Source: Bacteroidota bacterium
GTDB lineage: Bacteria; Bacteroidota; Bacteroidia; Chitinophagales; Saprospiraceae
Assembly (NCBI GenBank): GCA_024642665.1
Contig: JAHEAR010000019.1
Span: forward strand, 1-64,000
Direction of reading: 5' to 3'
Length of the DNA stretch: 64,000 nt
Shown here: one piece after another, positions 30,666 to 39,200 of the stretch
Numbering within the stretch: position 1 is the first letter of the stretch
How the letters are laid out: the number at the start of each line of letters is the position of its first letter
Notes under the pieces: model-generated
Seen by the model: the letters and a program-made list of their open reading frames with translations, nothing else
Databases searched by the model: none
What the model was told of the DNA's origin: nothing
Made by a program: the position numbers and the translations under genes

Positions 30666-31202
30666 ATGAATAAGTTGCTAAAAAAGATCGGTTTATGGAC
30701 AGGGCTTTTTGTTCTCGGACTGATTCTTATATCCTTCCTCTTACCATCCGAAATCCATGTCAAACGCAGTATTGAAATCAAAGCGTCGATGGAGCATGTT
30801 TTTGATCAGGTTGTAGACCTCCGCAATTGGGAAAAATGGGATCCCTGGAAACGAATGGATCCAACCATGGTCATCACCTTCAGCAATCCACCGCTGGGCG
30901 AAGGTTCCTTTTATAAGTGGGAATCACAAAATAAGCGGCTGGGTAGCGGAACACTGACTCTAAAGCGCGTCGTTCAGTTTGAAGAAGTACAAACCGCCAT
31001 TGAGTTTAATGATCGGGGTACCGGAAGTACGCTTTTTCAGTTTCATCACAAAGGTGATAATGTCGTTGTGGACTGGAGTATGGATGTCGAAGTAGGTATG
31101 ATGCCCTGGAGCAAATACATAGGCCTGATGATGCGTAGCGAACTTAAAAAGCAGTTTGATAAAGGACTTGAAGGACTGAAGTTTTACGCAGAAAAAAATT
31201 GA
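30666..31202 (+). CDS. Membrane-anchored SRPBCC (START-like) protein
   Basis: 178 residues. One N-terminal membrane segment (about 9-26) is followed by a polyketide-cyclase/START-like domain (KRSIEIKASMEHVFDQVVDLRNWEKWDPW) that forms a hydrophobic ligand pocket in this superfamily. The end of the domain (MRSELKKQFDKGLEGLK) is the usual long C-terminal helix. Similar proteins are common in Bacteroidota and lack a known substrate. It is separated from MoxR by 105 bp and could be co-transcribed. Confidence 0.8.
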   Translation: MNKLLKKIGLWTGLFVLGLILISFLLPSEIHVKRSIEIKASMEHVFDQVVDLRNWEKWDPWKRMDPTMVITFSNPPLGEGSFYKWESQNKRLGSGTLTLKRVVQFEEVQTAIEFNDRGTGSTLFQFHHKGDNVVVDWSMDVEVGMMPWSKYIGLMMRSELKKQFDKGLEGLKFYAEKN

Positions 31203-31313
31203 CTTTTAAGGGTAAATAGTTAAATTGCGATATATAACTCACAGGGTATTAGGGCAATGACGTCCCTTTTTTTCTTGTTGATTTTATCGTTCACCACTTT
31301 AAATTTTTCTATT

Positions 31314-31754
31314 ATGCCTCAAGTGAATTGGCTTTCCTTACTGATTGCAACACTAACTCCTATGTTGCTAGGATTTGTTTACTACCATAAAGCTGTGTTT
31401 GGAAAAGCCTGGATGGCTTCCCTGGGTATCACAGAAGAAGATATCCAAAAAGGAAACATGGGAATGATCTTCGGTGTCTCTTTTGTGTGTGCTTTTTTAA
31501 TTGCTTTTTTTCTTATTGCAAATGTAAATGGACCGGGACAGGAAGGTGATTTTGATTCGTTTAAGCACGGCGCATTTCATGGTGCCTTGATTGGTATTAT
31601 TTTAGTTACACCGGTCATGATCACCAATGGTCTTTTTGAAAGAAAGAAATGGGCAAATATGTTGATCAATGCAGGCTATTGGATCATTTGTCTGATGCTC
31701 ATGGCAGGTGTATTAGATGTCATGAATCACTGGCCAAATGATGCGGTGATGTAA
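31314..31754 (+). CDS. DUF1761-family membrane protein
   Basis: 146 residues from ATG 31314 (MPQVNWLSLL). The ATG at 31257 would add a 19-residue hydrophobic extension not typical of the family. Four membrane segments are predicted (about 5-22, 52-72, 88-108, 120-138), with the family-like YYHKAVFGKAWMASLG motif after the first. The function of DUF1761 proteins is unknown. The start choice is inferred from family habit. Confidence 0.8.
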   Translation: MPQVNWLSLLIATLTPMLLGFVYYHKAVFGKAWMASLGITEEDIQKGNMGMIFGVSFVCAFLIAFFLIANVNGPGQEGDFDSFKHGAFHGALIGIILVTPVMITNGLFERKKWANMLINAGYWIICLMLMAGVLDVMNHWPNDAVM

Positions 31755-31783
31755 TGTTTGGATAAAGTAAAAAGTATTGAATG

Positions 31784-31813
31784 AACCAGGATCGCGCAGG
31801 TGGTACTGGTTTT
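31784..31813 (+). terminator. Weak stem-loop terminator between convergent genes
   Basis: AACCAG (31784-31789) pairs with CTGGTT (31806-31811) around a 16-base loop, followed by TTTTTA. It lies between the convergent DUF1761 and trhO genes. The stem is short. Confidence 0.35.
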
Positions 31814-31873
31814 TTATTGGTGAGTGAGACAACCTGCTTAAAAGTATATGCAGTAAGCAATAAGAAGTGCTAA

Positions 31874-32902
31874 CTATAGCAATCCAGGTTTGCTTTTGGA
31901 AAAACGCGTGCCATTAAAGACTCTGTCCTTGCGCTGAATTTTCTGCTCCTCTAATGGGAGTGCTGAAAATTCCTTGCATTCCGCAGAACAGCATCCATTA
32001 TACGTTTCTCTACACGCAGGACACTGTATAAAAAGGATGTGACACGCCTCGTTAGCACAGTTTGTATGTTCATCTGAAGGATGACCACATTGATGGCAGG
32101 TGGCAATGACATCTTCGGAAATCCGTTCCCCAAGTCGTTCGTCAAAAACAAAGTTTTTGCCGACAAACTTGTTTGACAACCCTAGCTTTTCAACTTCTCT
32201 GGCATACTCAATAATGCCACCGTCTAACTGGTACACATTTTTATAGCCTTTGTACTTCATATAGGCGGAGGCCTTTTCACAACGGATACCTCCGGTACAA
32301 TACATGACAATGTGCTTGTCTTTATCTTGCTCGAGCATACCAGCCACGAGGGGTAAACCGTCACGAAAGGTCTCCATTGGTGGTAAAATGGCTTTTTCAA
32401 AATGGCCCACTTCACTTTCATAATGGTTTCTCATATCCACGACAATAGTATCAGGATCATCCGTCAGCTGGTTGAATGCACTCGCGGATAGGTGGGTGCC
32501 TCGGTCAGTCACATCAAACTCAGCATCGTTCAGACCATCAGCTACTATTTTTTCTTTGACTTTGACATTCAACATGAAAAATGATTTTCCATCATCCTCG
32601 ACGGCGATATTGAGTCTGATACCGTTCAGGAAGGAGAAACTATTAAGGTAAGTCCTTAAAGCATCCAGATTTTCCGAAGGAACCGATAACTGAGCGTTTA
32701 TGCCTTCGCTGGCAATGTAAATACGTCCCAAAACATGAAGTTGCTCAAGATTCAGGTAGAATTGATCTCTAAAAGATTGAGGATCACGTAGTAAAGTGTA
32801 TGCATAAAAAGAAAGAGTAGTACGCGCTACGTTCTCATGCCGGATGATTGACCTCAATTCATCATGATTAACCCGATTGTGTAACTGCTTTCCCATGACC
32901 AT
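31874..32902 (-). CDS. trhO: tRNA uridine(34) hydroxylase TrhO (rhodanese domain)
   Basis: 342 residues. TrhO (YceA) hydroxylates U34 of certain tRNAs using oxygen, the first step to cmo5U or mo5U. Layout: an N-terminal acylphosphatase-like domain (about 1-135, GRIYIASEGINAQLS), a rhodanese domain with active-site Cys202 in YCTGGIRCEKA, and a Cys-rich C-terminal tail (about 269-309, CHQCG, CPACRETYNGCC, AECK) that probably binds zinc. This is the complete family architecture. A second in-frame ATG two codons in (32896) is an alternative start. Confidence 0.93.
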   Translation of the reverse strand: MVMGKQLHNRVNHDELRSIIRHENVARTTLSFYAYTLLRDPQSFRDQFYLNLEQLHVLGRIYIASEGINAQLSVPSENLDALRTYLNSFSFLNGIRLNIAVEDDGKSFFMLNVKVKEKIVADGLNDAEFDVTDRGTHLSASAFNQLTDDPDTIVVDMRNHYESEVGHFEKAILPPMETFRDGLPLVAGMLEQDKDKHIVMYCTGGIRCEKASAYMKYKGYKNVYQLDGGIIEYAREVEKLGLSNKFVGKNFVFDERLGERISEDVIATCHQCGHPSDEHTNCANEACHILFIQCPACRETYNGCCSAECKEFSALPLEEQKIQRKDRVFNGTRFSKSKPGLL

Positions 32903-32916
32903 AGACTAATAAGGCG

Positions 32917-32924
32917 CAAAGATA
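32917..32924 (-). promoter_or_regulatory. -7 box (TATCTTTG) of trhO
   Basis: On the minus strand TATCTTTG matches TAnnTTTG, 15 bases before the ATG at 32902. No TTG was found at the expected -33 distance, so this is a partial match. Confidence 0.4.
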
Positions 32925-33090
32925 AGGCAAATGACTATCCTGTTCTGTTCAGAAAAGTAGAACCTGATGGCATATGCCCTATCGATATCCCATGATACCT
33001 TCAGAGTTTAGGAGTGAATGGTGTAAGAAATATTACATTGAAATTAAATTATATATGTAAAATTTTTATTAACAGTAGTTTGTAAATAAT

Positions 33091-33141
33091 CAATGGCTAT
33101 TTGTGGGATTGGTGGTCGAACCATTGCCGTTACATGGCAAT
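33091..33141 (+). other. Two mutually exclusive short hairpins
   Basis: CAATGG (33091-33096) can pair with CCATTG (33121-33126). Alternatively ATTGCC (33123-33128) pairs with GGCAAT (33136-33141) over a 7-base loop. The pairings share bases 33123-33126 and exclude each other. The strand of transcription is not known. Confidence 0.3.
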
Positions 33142-33362
33142 ATTTTGAAAAAATATCGACCATCTACTTGATAATAAAAATAGTATAAATACTGTTTATT
33201 CATCATATGTTTGACCTATAGAATCAATAATTTAATTTGGGCAGATCGTAATTTTGAAAAATTAAAATTGGCTATTACAACTAATTGTCCCCTGTTTTCC
33301 TTTGAAATAGAAAAATAATCAGGTTAATATTTAGGACATAGTAAGATTTAGAGTCATTCGTG

Positions 33363-33370
33363 TAAATTTG
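33363..33370 (+). promoter_or_regulatory. -7 box (TAAATTTG) of the H1-like/DksA-like gene
   Basis: TAAATTTG is a full TAnnTTTG match 87 bases before the ATG. No TTG lies at the expected -33 spacing. Confidence 0.45.
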
Positions 33371-33447
33371 CGGCGTTTTTAGATGTTCTGCCACTGCCCT
33401 TCAGAGTCGGGATGAGGCCGGGAAATTCAATTTTAAATAAACTAAAT

Positions 33448-33455
33448 AGGAGAGG
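33448..33455 (+). promoter_or_regulatory. Strong Shine-Dalgarno sequence
   Basis: AGGAGAGG ends two bases before ATG 33458, with the AGGAG core five bases upstream. Most genes in this window lack such a site, as is usual in Bacteroidota, so strong translation is suggested. Confidence 0.55.
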
Positions 33456-33457
33456 TT

Positions 33458-34564
33458 ATGGCCACTCAGAAAAAAAAGAACCCAGTAAAAGCTTCTGCAA
33501 AGTCAGCAGTTAAGAAGGTAGTTGCAAAAAAAGCAACTCCAAAGAAAAAGGTGGTAGCCAAGAAAGCTGCTCCTAAAAAAGCTGCGGTTAAGAAAAAAGT
33601 AGTGGCAAAGAAACCGGTTGCTAAGAAAGCAGCTCCAAAGAAAAAAGTGGTAGCCAGGAAAGCTGCTCCTAAAAAAGCTGCAGTTGCCAAAAAAGTAGTG
33701 GCTAAAAAAGCAGCTCCAAAGAAAAAGGTGGTAGCAAAAAAAGTAGTAGCTAAGAAAGTAGCTCCCAAAAAGAAAGTGGTAGCGAAAAAAGCAGTGGTGA
33801 AGAAAGCAGCTCCAAAGAAAAAGGTGGTAGCGAAAAAAGTAGTAGCAAAGAAGGCTCCGACCAAAAAGCTAGTTGTTAAAAAAGCTGCTGTTAAAAAAGC
33901 GGCCCCAAAAAAATCCGTTGTTGTTAAAAAGGTAGCAGTGAAAAAAGTAGCAGCTAAGAAAGCTCCTGCTAAAGCAGCTCCTAAGACGCCAAAACCATCA
34001 AAAAAAGCCTCTCCTACAGCAATACCTAAAAAGGAGAAAGTTCAGGTCATCACAAAGTCATCTGAATTGTCGGTGGCCAAAAGGAAACAAATTGAAAAGA
34101 AACTTGGGCAGCCGCTGGTTGCACCAATAGCAAAGAAAATAGATAAAATGTCAATAAAAAAAGAAGCAGGATCAATTGGTGCTAAGTTACCTAAAAACGC
34201 AGTCCAAAAGTCCAGATATAGTGATGCAGAATTAGCAGAGTTTGATCAATTAATCGATGAAAAGCTTATCGTTGCCAGAGAGCAACTGGAGTTTTACCTG
34301 AAGCAGTTGGAGGATATGGCTGAGAATCCTGACAATAAAATTAAAAGCCTGGATGATGGGATGAGTAGTCTGGAAAGTGAACGTATCAGTTCCATGGCCG
34401 CACGTCAGCAAAAGTTATTGCAACATCTGGAGAATGCCAAAATCAGGATTAAAAACAAAGTGTACGGCATTTGTAGGGAAACCGGCAGGCTGATTTCAAA
34501 GGAAAGATTGCGTGCCGTTCCGCATGCTACTTTGTCAATAGAGGCCAAGCAGGCTCAAAAATAA
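33458..34564 (+). CDS. Histone-H1-like Lys/Ala tail fused to a TraR/DksA-like domain
   Basis: 368 residues in two parts. Residues 1 to about 190 are almost only Lys, Ala, Val and Pro in KKVVAKKAAPKK-type repeats, like bacterial H1 homologues (HctB, AlgP type) that bind DNA through charge. After a linker, residues about 248-368 resemble the DksA/TraR fold: a coiled coil (AELAEFDQLIDEKL, REQLEFYLKQLEDM) and a C-terminal YGICRETGRLISKERL segment with RAVPHATLSIEAK. Only one Cys remains of the four that bind zinc in DksA, so the finger is degenerate. Short DksA-like proteins of this form are common in Bacteroidota; the long H1-like tail is the odd part. A nucleoid or RNA-polymerase-associated regulator is inferred. 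The strong Shine-Dalgarno sequence suggests abundance. Confidence 0.85.
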   Translation: MATQKKKNPVKASAKSAVKKVVAKKATPKKKVVAKKAAPKKAAVKKKVVAKKPVAKKAAPKKKVVARKAAPKKAAVAKKVVAKKAAPKKKVVAKKVVAKKVAPKKKVVAKKAVVKKAAPKKKVVAKKVVAKKAPTKKLVVKKAAVKKAAPKKSVVVKKVAVKKVAAKKAPAKAAPKTPKPSKKASPTAIPKKEKVQVITKSSELSVAKRKQIEKKLGQPLVAPIAKKIDKMSIKKEAGSIGAKLPKNAVQKSRYSDAELAEFDQLIDEKLIVAREQLEFYLKQLEDMAENPDNKIKSLDDGMSSLESERISSMAARQQKLLQHLENAKIRIKNKVYGICRETGRLISKERLRAVPHATLSIEAKQAQK

Positions 34565-34591
34565 ATCATCTGGAGATGTTTGATGTTTGAT

Positions 34592-34632
34592 AAATCCTAA
34601 TGGCAACGTCATTAGGGGCGGTCAGAGGATTT
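34592..34632 (+). other. Hairpin in the lspA leader
   Basis: CCTAATG (34596-34602) pairs perfectly with CATTAGG (34610-34616) over a 7-base loop. An outer pairing AAATCC (34592-34597) with GGATTT (34627-34632) competes for two bases. No U-run follows, so it is not a clear terminator. Confidence 0.35.
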
Positions 34633-34664
34633 GCAAGCATTGATATCACTGATAATAAACTTTT

Positions 34665-35366
34665 ATGTCCAATCGTACAAGTACGGTTTTAGTTGTTGTA
34701 TTCCTGGTGCTCCTGTTGGATCAGATACTCAAAATTTGGGTCAAAACGCATTTGTCTTATGGTGAGGAGTTTGGTATTCTCGGCTTAAGTTGGGCTCGCA
34801 TCCACTTTGTGGAAAATAAGGGTATGGCATTTGGTCTTGCGCTGGGAGGAAATTGGGGAAAGCTGGGCTTAAGTGTGTTTCGTCTTGTAGCAGTTGGCTT
34901 TTTGATTTATATCATCCGATCACTGATCAAAAGCAAAGAGACGGTTGGTGTGATATTTTCTTTTTCGCTTATCCTCGCAGGGGCCCTTGGAAATATTATT
35001 GACAGTGCATTTTATGGCCTGATCTTTTCCGAGTCTCCATATCATGGTGGTTTGGCGACTATGTTTCCTGAGGGTGGTGGTTATGCACCGATGCTTTTTG
35101 GTAAGGTGGTGGATATGTTATATTTCCCTCTACTCGATACCGAGCTTCCCAAATGGCTTCCTTTCTGGGGCGGTCAGCGATTCCAGTTTTTCAGACCGGT
35201 TTTTAATATTTCTGATGCGGCGATTTCCACTGGTGTACTCAGCCTGATTGTCTTTCACCATCGCATTTTTAAATCCAAAGAACCTGAATTGGATGATCAA
35301 CAAGTATCATCCGGATCCATGCATCCTGAAGATCAATCTGATGCCGAAGAACATACATCGCAATAA
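34665..35366 (+). CDS. lspA: Lipoprotein signal peptidase II (LspA)
   Basis: 233 residues. LspA is an inner-membrane aspartyl protease that removes the signal peptide of prolipoproteins at the lipidated Cys. The catalytic aspartates are Asp150 (GKVVDMLYFP) and Asp184 (FNISDAAIS), with VENKGMAFGL near residues 49-58 and four membrane segments. An insertion of about 35 residues between GNIIDS and GKVVD, and a charged C-terminal tail (about 203-233), make it longer than the 160-residue E. coli enzyme; both are usual in Bacteroidota. The window encodes several substrates (VanX-like, prolyl oligopeptidase, OppA, PorW, a small lipoprotein). Confidence 0.95.
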   Translation: MSNRTSTVLVVVFLVLLLDQILKIWVKTHLSYGEEFGILGLSWARIHFVENKGMAFGLALGGNWGKLGLSVFRLVAVGFLIYIIRSLIKSKETVGVIFSFSLILAGALGNIIDSAFYGLIFSESPYHGGLATMFPEGGGYAPMLFGKVVDMLYFPLLDTELPKWLPFWGGQRFQFFRPVFNISDAAISTGVLSLIVFHHRIFKSKEPELDDQQVSSGSMHPEDQSDAEEHTSQ

Positions 35367-35563
35367 CTAAAGCGGATTATTTATTCCATATTGGCGATTG
35401 AGGCAAGACTAATCTAAGGCAAGTACGTGCCTGCTTAGGAAAAGCATCATCATAAATTGGAAAATGGAAATCTTAGGCGCGATGATTTGCCCTGGGAGAC
35501 CCTGAAGAGAAAAAATTTGGGATGGGATTTTCTTTCGTAGTTGTGCTACCGATACTATCCGTT

Positions 35564-35869
35564 TTATTTGGATAAAAATCGATTAATCGCTTTGACAGCA
35601 TTACTCACTCTCTGGTAGTCAATGGCATAGTGCATATACTTCCCGTCCTTATCGGCAACCAAAACTCCGGCATTCTTCAGTATTCGAAGGTGCTGAGAAG
35701 CAATGGACTGCTCAATCTTGAGCGTGTTGTAAATCTGGTTGACCTGTATATTTTTGTTTTGATCCAAAAATTCCAGAATCTTCAGACGAAGTGGATGCGC
35801 TAGAGCTCGCATAAGCTCGGTCGACACCGTGAGCTTCTCTTGCTGAAAGGTGACCTTAGTCCTTTTCAT
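35564..35869 (-). CDS. ArsR-type winged-helix regulator, copy 1
   Basis: 101 residues, a single winged-helix domain: MRALAHPLRLKILEFL, the recognition region QSIASQHLRILKNAGVL and the wing DGKYMHYAI. It lacks the ELCVCDL-type metal site and has no cysteine at all, so it probably senses something other than a thiophilic metal, or uses redox-independent signals. It is paralogous to the gene at 36089-36427 and points the same way. A dyad in its promoter region suggests autoregulation. No obvious target gene is adjacent. Confidence 0.88.
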   Translation of the reverse strand: MKRTKVTFQQEKLTVSTELMRALAHPLRLKILEFLDQNKNIQVNQIYNTLKIEQSIASQHLRILKNAGVLVADKDGKYMHYAIDYQRVSNAVKAINRFLSK

Positions 35870-35905
35870 ACATTTCCTTATTTTGAGTTAAACCTTAGCA
35901 ACAAA

Positions 35906-35933
35906 TTTGCAATTAAGATTTGAATCTTGCAAA
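35906..35933. promoter_or_regulatory. Inverted repeat upstream of ArsR copy 1, candidate operator
   Basis: TTTGCAA and TTGCAAA form the outer arms of a 28-base imperfect dyad, with an inner AAGATT-TG-AATCTT palindrome. It lies 37 bases before the start codon, and its minus-strand reading contains TTTG elements at promoter-like spacing. The regulator role is inferred. Confidence 0.45.
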
Positions 35934-36088
35934 TGATATTACAAAAAAAATGCATCTGTAATACCGTGGCTTTCACCCAGTACGACCTAAATCGTTGATT
36001 GTTAACGAAATGTAAAAAAAATGGGGGGAAAATTATTTTTTAATCTTCACAGTATCAGTCCCTTAAATGGACTACCTAAAGCAAAGAT

Positions 36089-36427
36089 TTAGCCTGCTAA
36101 CTCTTCTACAAGCTTTGAAATCTGATTTAGTCTGTCCTTGTCCAGCGAGTAGTAAATGAATTTACCTTGTCTTTCCGTCAGGACTACACCTGCACGGCGA
36201 AGAATAGCCAGGTGTTGCGAGGCAACAGACTGTTCAAGACGTAGCTTAATGTAAATGTCGGTTACAGTCATCGTAGCATGCTCCTCGAGCAAATCAATAA
36301 CACGTTGTCTAAGCTTGTGATTCACAGCACGAAGTACGAGTACTGCTTTTCGGAGATCAGCGTAGTTTAATTCTATTTCGCTGGTCCCTTTTCTCAAACT
36401 TACAATTTCAGTCTTCTTTTTCATCAT
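36089..36427 (-). CDS. ArsR-type winged-helix regulator, copy 2
   Basis: 112 residues (111 if the second ATG is used). A winged helix is clear: VNHKLRQRVIDLL, LRLEQSVASQHLAILRRAGVV and ERQGKFIYYSL. Like copy 1 it has no cysteine, so the classical metal site is absent. It is about 219 bp upstream of copy 1 on the same strand, with both sharing EQS(I/V)ASQHL. Tandem duplication with divergence is likely. It may regulate itself or copy 1. The target is unknown. Confidence 0.88.
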   Translation of the reverse strand: MMKKKTEIVSLRKGTSEIELNYADLRKAVLVLRAVNHKLRQRVIDLLEEHATMTVTDIYIKLRLEQSVASQHLAILRRAGVVLTERQGKFIYYSLDKDRLNQISKLVEELAG

Positions 36428-36596
36428 GAGCGAGATTATATCGGATTCATGTATGAATTATCATAAACCATACCATATTAATTTTAACAATGGTTAAGTC
36501 TAACAATATCAGTGACTTATGTTTTGCATTAGTTTTATATACAATTGCTTTCAAATATTTAAACAAGCCTGAATATGAGTCAATTCCCCATAAATA

Positions 36597-37289
36597 TTAG
36601 AGATTGACTGCTTTTTTAGATTTTGTTATGTTGGGAGGTTTCAGATAGAAAGGAACATAATGAAGGGTATCTTCAAACTTACCAATTTCATAATTTGCCT
36701 TGGCCAATGGCTTGAGATGACGGGCACTGCACTGAATCGTTATATCCACCAACAGATTTTCTGCGTGATTTGCTAAAGCATTGATTTTTAAAGCTCCATC
36801 TCCACAACAGATAATACTACCTTGTTTGGGGAGGTTGTTTGAAAAAAACTCTTCGTCGAGTATGACGGAGGAAACCGGCCATACCTCTTTTAATGTACGA
36901 TCAAACATAGCGGCATAAACCTCATTCCTCCGTGCATCGATCATTGGCAGAGCGAAATCAGCCTCAGGGTGCAGATCAAAAGTCGCACTAGCCAAAGCTT
37001 GTAAGGTCGGTATAGCTATTAAAGGTTTGTTCAAGGCATAAGCCATGGCTTTGCTTGTAGCGCTGCCTACTCTCAAACCTGTGTAAGAGCCCGGACCTGA
37101 ACTCACAGCGATAGCAGCCAGATCCTTCGGAAGGACCGATGCACTCGCCAGTAGCTCTTCAATAGCCGGGGCAAGGAGGGCTGAATGGTTCATGCCTTCA
37201 GTCATGTCTTTAAAGGCGATCAGCTCATCATCTTTGCTCAGAGCAACCGAGCAAACACTAGTGGATGTCTCAATGTGAAGTATATACAT
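36597..37289 (-). CDS. tsaB: tRNA threonylcarbamoyladenosine protein TsaB
   Basis: 230 residues. TsaB is the scaffold partner of TsaD and TsaE in making t6A37 in ANN-decoding tRNAs. Family signatures: the ILHIETSTSVCSVALS start, MNHSALLAPAIEELL, and AVSSGPGSYTGLRVG near residues 61-75, then IDARRNEVYAAMFD. It has the ASKHA fold but lacks the metal-binding His of TsaD. It stands between an ArsR gene and an S41 protease, all on the minus strand. Confidence 0.94.
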   Translation of the reverse strand: MYILHIETSTSVCSVALSKDDELIAFKDMTEGMNHSALLAPAIEELLASASVLPKDLAAIAVSSGPGSYTGLRVGSATSKAMAYALNKPLIAIPTLQALASATFDLHPEADFALPMIDARRNEVYAAMFDRTLKEVWPVSSVILDEEFFSNNLPKQGSIICCGDGALKINALANHAENLLVDITIQCSARHLKPLAKANYEIGKFEDTLHYVPFYLKPPNITKSKKAVNL

Positions 37290-37298
37290 ATTAGAACA

Positions 37299-37315
37299 AG
37301 CTACAATTTGTAGCT
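37299..37315. promoter_or_regulatory. 17-base dyad in front of tsaB
   Basis: AGCTACAA and TTGTAGCT are perfect inverted arms around a single T, ten bases before the tsaB start codon. It could be an operator or a small hairpin in the leader. No known binder is recognised. Confidence 0.35.
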
Positions 37316-37439
37316 ACCGATAGAATAACGGAATTTTTTATCAAAAGGTTTGTTGGATATGGAAAATTGGCTTTCCAACGGATACTTTATAGCGGTCTTA
37401 GCCTATAGATTACTCGCATTCCCATTGTAAAGCGGAAAA

Positions 37440-39095
37440 TTAGTTAACACTCAGAATGGTCTTATATTCCTTATCGTTATTTAGGATTTTAATGGCTGCC
37501 GCCAGCTCCGGGTCATTCTTAAGTTGGTGCTTGACCAGACCTGTTTCATAATAATATCGACTTATTATCTCCCGTTCGATGGCCAGGAGGATTTCCTTTC
37601 TGTACGTATTAATTTGGCTGGCTTTTTCCTTTTCGACCTGAACTTTCAATTGATCTACTTGCTTTGCAACCTCACCGGAATAGGCTTCTTTTTCAGCTAC
37701 GCTCTGAAGATTAGTCAGTGCTTCATCTGTTTCCGTTTCATAGGTAAATCCACTTTCCTTCAGGTATTTTGTAAAAGCATCAAAATCAGTAAAGTGAAAA
37801 TCTTCCAGCGGGCCGATACTATCAAGTCCAATGCAATACCTGGTGACGAAATTGAACAGGATATTCTGCTTGCTTAGTTTTTTGACGATCAGGGGATCCT
37901 TTTCTGCTTCCAGTGCTACATCCGGTTTGACACCACCACCGTCTAAAACTGTCCTTCCGGCTCTGGTCTGAAACTTAGCTCTTTGATCATCCGGGATATG
38001 CACTCGCTCTCCGTTCTTGTATTCCACTGATTGAATACATCGACCACTAGGAATATAGTACTTGGAGGTCGTGAGTTTTACTTTCGCATTGTACCCGATA
38101 TCGAATGTGTTTTGGACAAGTCCTTTTCCATACGACAGTTGTCCGGCAACAACACCACGATCCAAATCCTGCATCACCCCGGACACAATTTCAGAGGCAG
38201 AGGCAGAGTTTTCATCAATGAGGACAACTAATTTGATGTTTTGATCCACCGGTTCATTTCGTGTTTTATAAGAATTGTCAGCCTCCACGACTTTGCTTCG
38301 GGTGGTCACGACTGTTTCTTCGGCTGGGATGAATACATTACATACATTGATGGCCTCTCGCAAAAGACCCCCACCATTTCCACGAAGATCAAGAATCACA
38401 CCGTTGAGGTCGGAAGATTCTGTTTTTAAATCTCTGAGGGCATTTGCAACATTTCTACCGGCTTCTCTGGTAAAAGTTGTTAGTGAAATATAACCAATTC
38501 CGCCAGCCACTATGCCTGAGTAAGGCACGTTTTTACCATCCATACCTCCACGGATAATCGTTTTATTGATTAACTCATTTTCTCCCGGACGCATTATATC
38601 AAGGTTCATTTCACTTCCCGGGATACCACTGATGATATCCATAACATCTTCCGGGGACCGCTCGATGGTAGAGGCGCCATTGACGGATTTTATCAAATCG
38701 CCCACACGAAGCCCTGATTCAAAAGCTGGAGAGTCTTCAATGATTTTGGTAATGACAAGATCTTCACCAATCTTCTTGATTCTCAATCCGGAAGAAGCTT
38801 CACCCTCTTCGTTTTTAAAACGCCATCCTTCGATCTGAGATTCGGAAAAGTAGTTTGTAAACGGATCTAAGGTCGCCAGCATGGCATCTATACCGACCTT
38901 CATAATCTTGTTTGGATCGATCTCATCCACATAATTGGCATTGACCTCCTTGTACAGATTGCTGAAAATCTCCAGATTCTTGATAATATCAAAATAGCGG
39001 CTGTTTTGTATTGTAGTCGCTGCGATACCGATGACCATGACCAGGCTCACGGTCGTCAGGATGATATATTTCCGCTTCATAGGCTTCATTTCCAT
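37440..39095 (-). CDS. S41-family C-terminal processing peptidase (CtpA/Prc type)
   Basis: 551 residues. Periplasmic serine-lysine proteases of this family trim or degrade exported proteins. An N-terminal signal anchor (about 8-28) is followed by a short helical region, a PDZ domain (about 100-180, SGLRVGDLIKSVNG) and the tail-specific protease domain. The catalytic Ser lies in the SASASE stretch (297-302), and Lys324 in SYGKG completes the dyad. A C-terminal extension of about 130 residues is charged and helical, as usual in Bacteroidota. The start at 39095 has alternatives at MKP and MKRKY, three and six codons in; the last fits a signal anchor best. Confidence 0.93.
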   Translation of the reverse strand: MEMKPMKRKYIILTTVSLVMVIGIAATTIQNSRYFDIIKNLEIFSNLYKEVNANYVDEIDPNKIMKVGIDAMLATLDPFTNYFSESQIEGWRFKNEEGEASSGLRIKKIGEDLVITKIIEDSPAFESGLRVGDLIKSVNGASTIERSPEDVMDIISGIPGSEMNLDIMRPGENELINKTIIRGGMDGKNVPYSGIVAGGIGYISLTTFTREAGRNVANALRDLKTESSDLNGVILDLRGNGGGLLREAINVCNVFIPAEETVVTTRSKVVEADNSYKTRNEPVDQNIKLVVLIDENSASASEIVSGVMQDLDRGVVAGQLSYGKGLVQNTFDIGYNAKVKLTTSKYYIPSGRCIQSVEYKNGERVHIPDDQRAKFQTRAGRTVLDGGGVKPDVALEAEKDPLIVKKLSKQNILFNFVTRYCIGLDSIGPLEDFHFTDFDAFTKYLKESGFTYETETDEALTNLQSVAEKEAYSGEVAKQVDQLKVQVEKEKASQINTYRKEILLAIEREIISRYYYETGLVKHQLKNDPELAAAIKILNNDKEYKTILSVN

Positions 39096-39200
39096 GGGGT
39101 TAAAGATAACGCCAAGTTTAAAGACTATATAACGTCTTTTCTCGGGGGATAGTTTGTTTGTATTTACCCCTGAGTGAGGATAATGCCGGCGGAAGGGTTT

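Larger units (their letters stand above)
32903..33457. other. 555-bp AT-rich divergent gap
   Basis: The gap lies between trhO (minus) and the H1-like gene (plus). It is AT-rich, with no supported open frame. It holds a -7 box for each flanking gene and two overlapping hairpins at 33091-33141, described separately. No word repeats occur here, unlike most other gaps of this size. Confidence 0.6.

Noticed and set aside
33061-33141. Possible tRNA because of a GGTCGAACC-like T-loop
   Set aside because: No acceptor stem, anticodon arm or CCA-side pairing can be drawn around it.
33466-33864. 132-residue open frame on the minus strand, rich in Phe, Thr and Ala
   Set aside because: It is the mirror of the Lys-rich repeat of the H1-like gene; such frames arise automatically opposite AAA/AAG-rich coding sequence.
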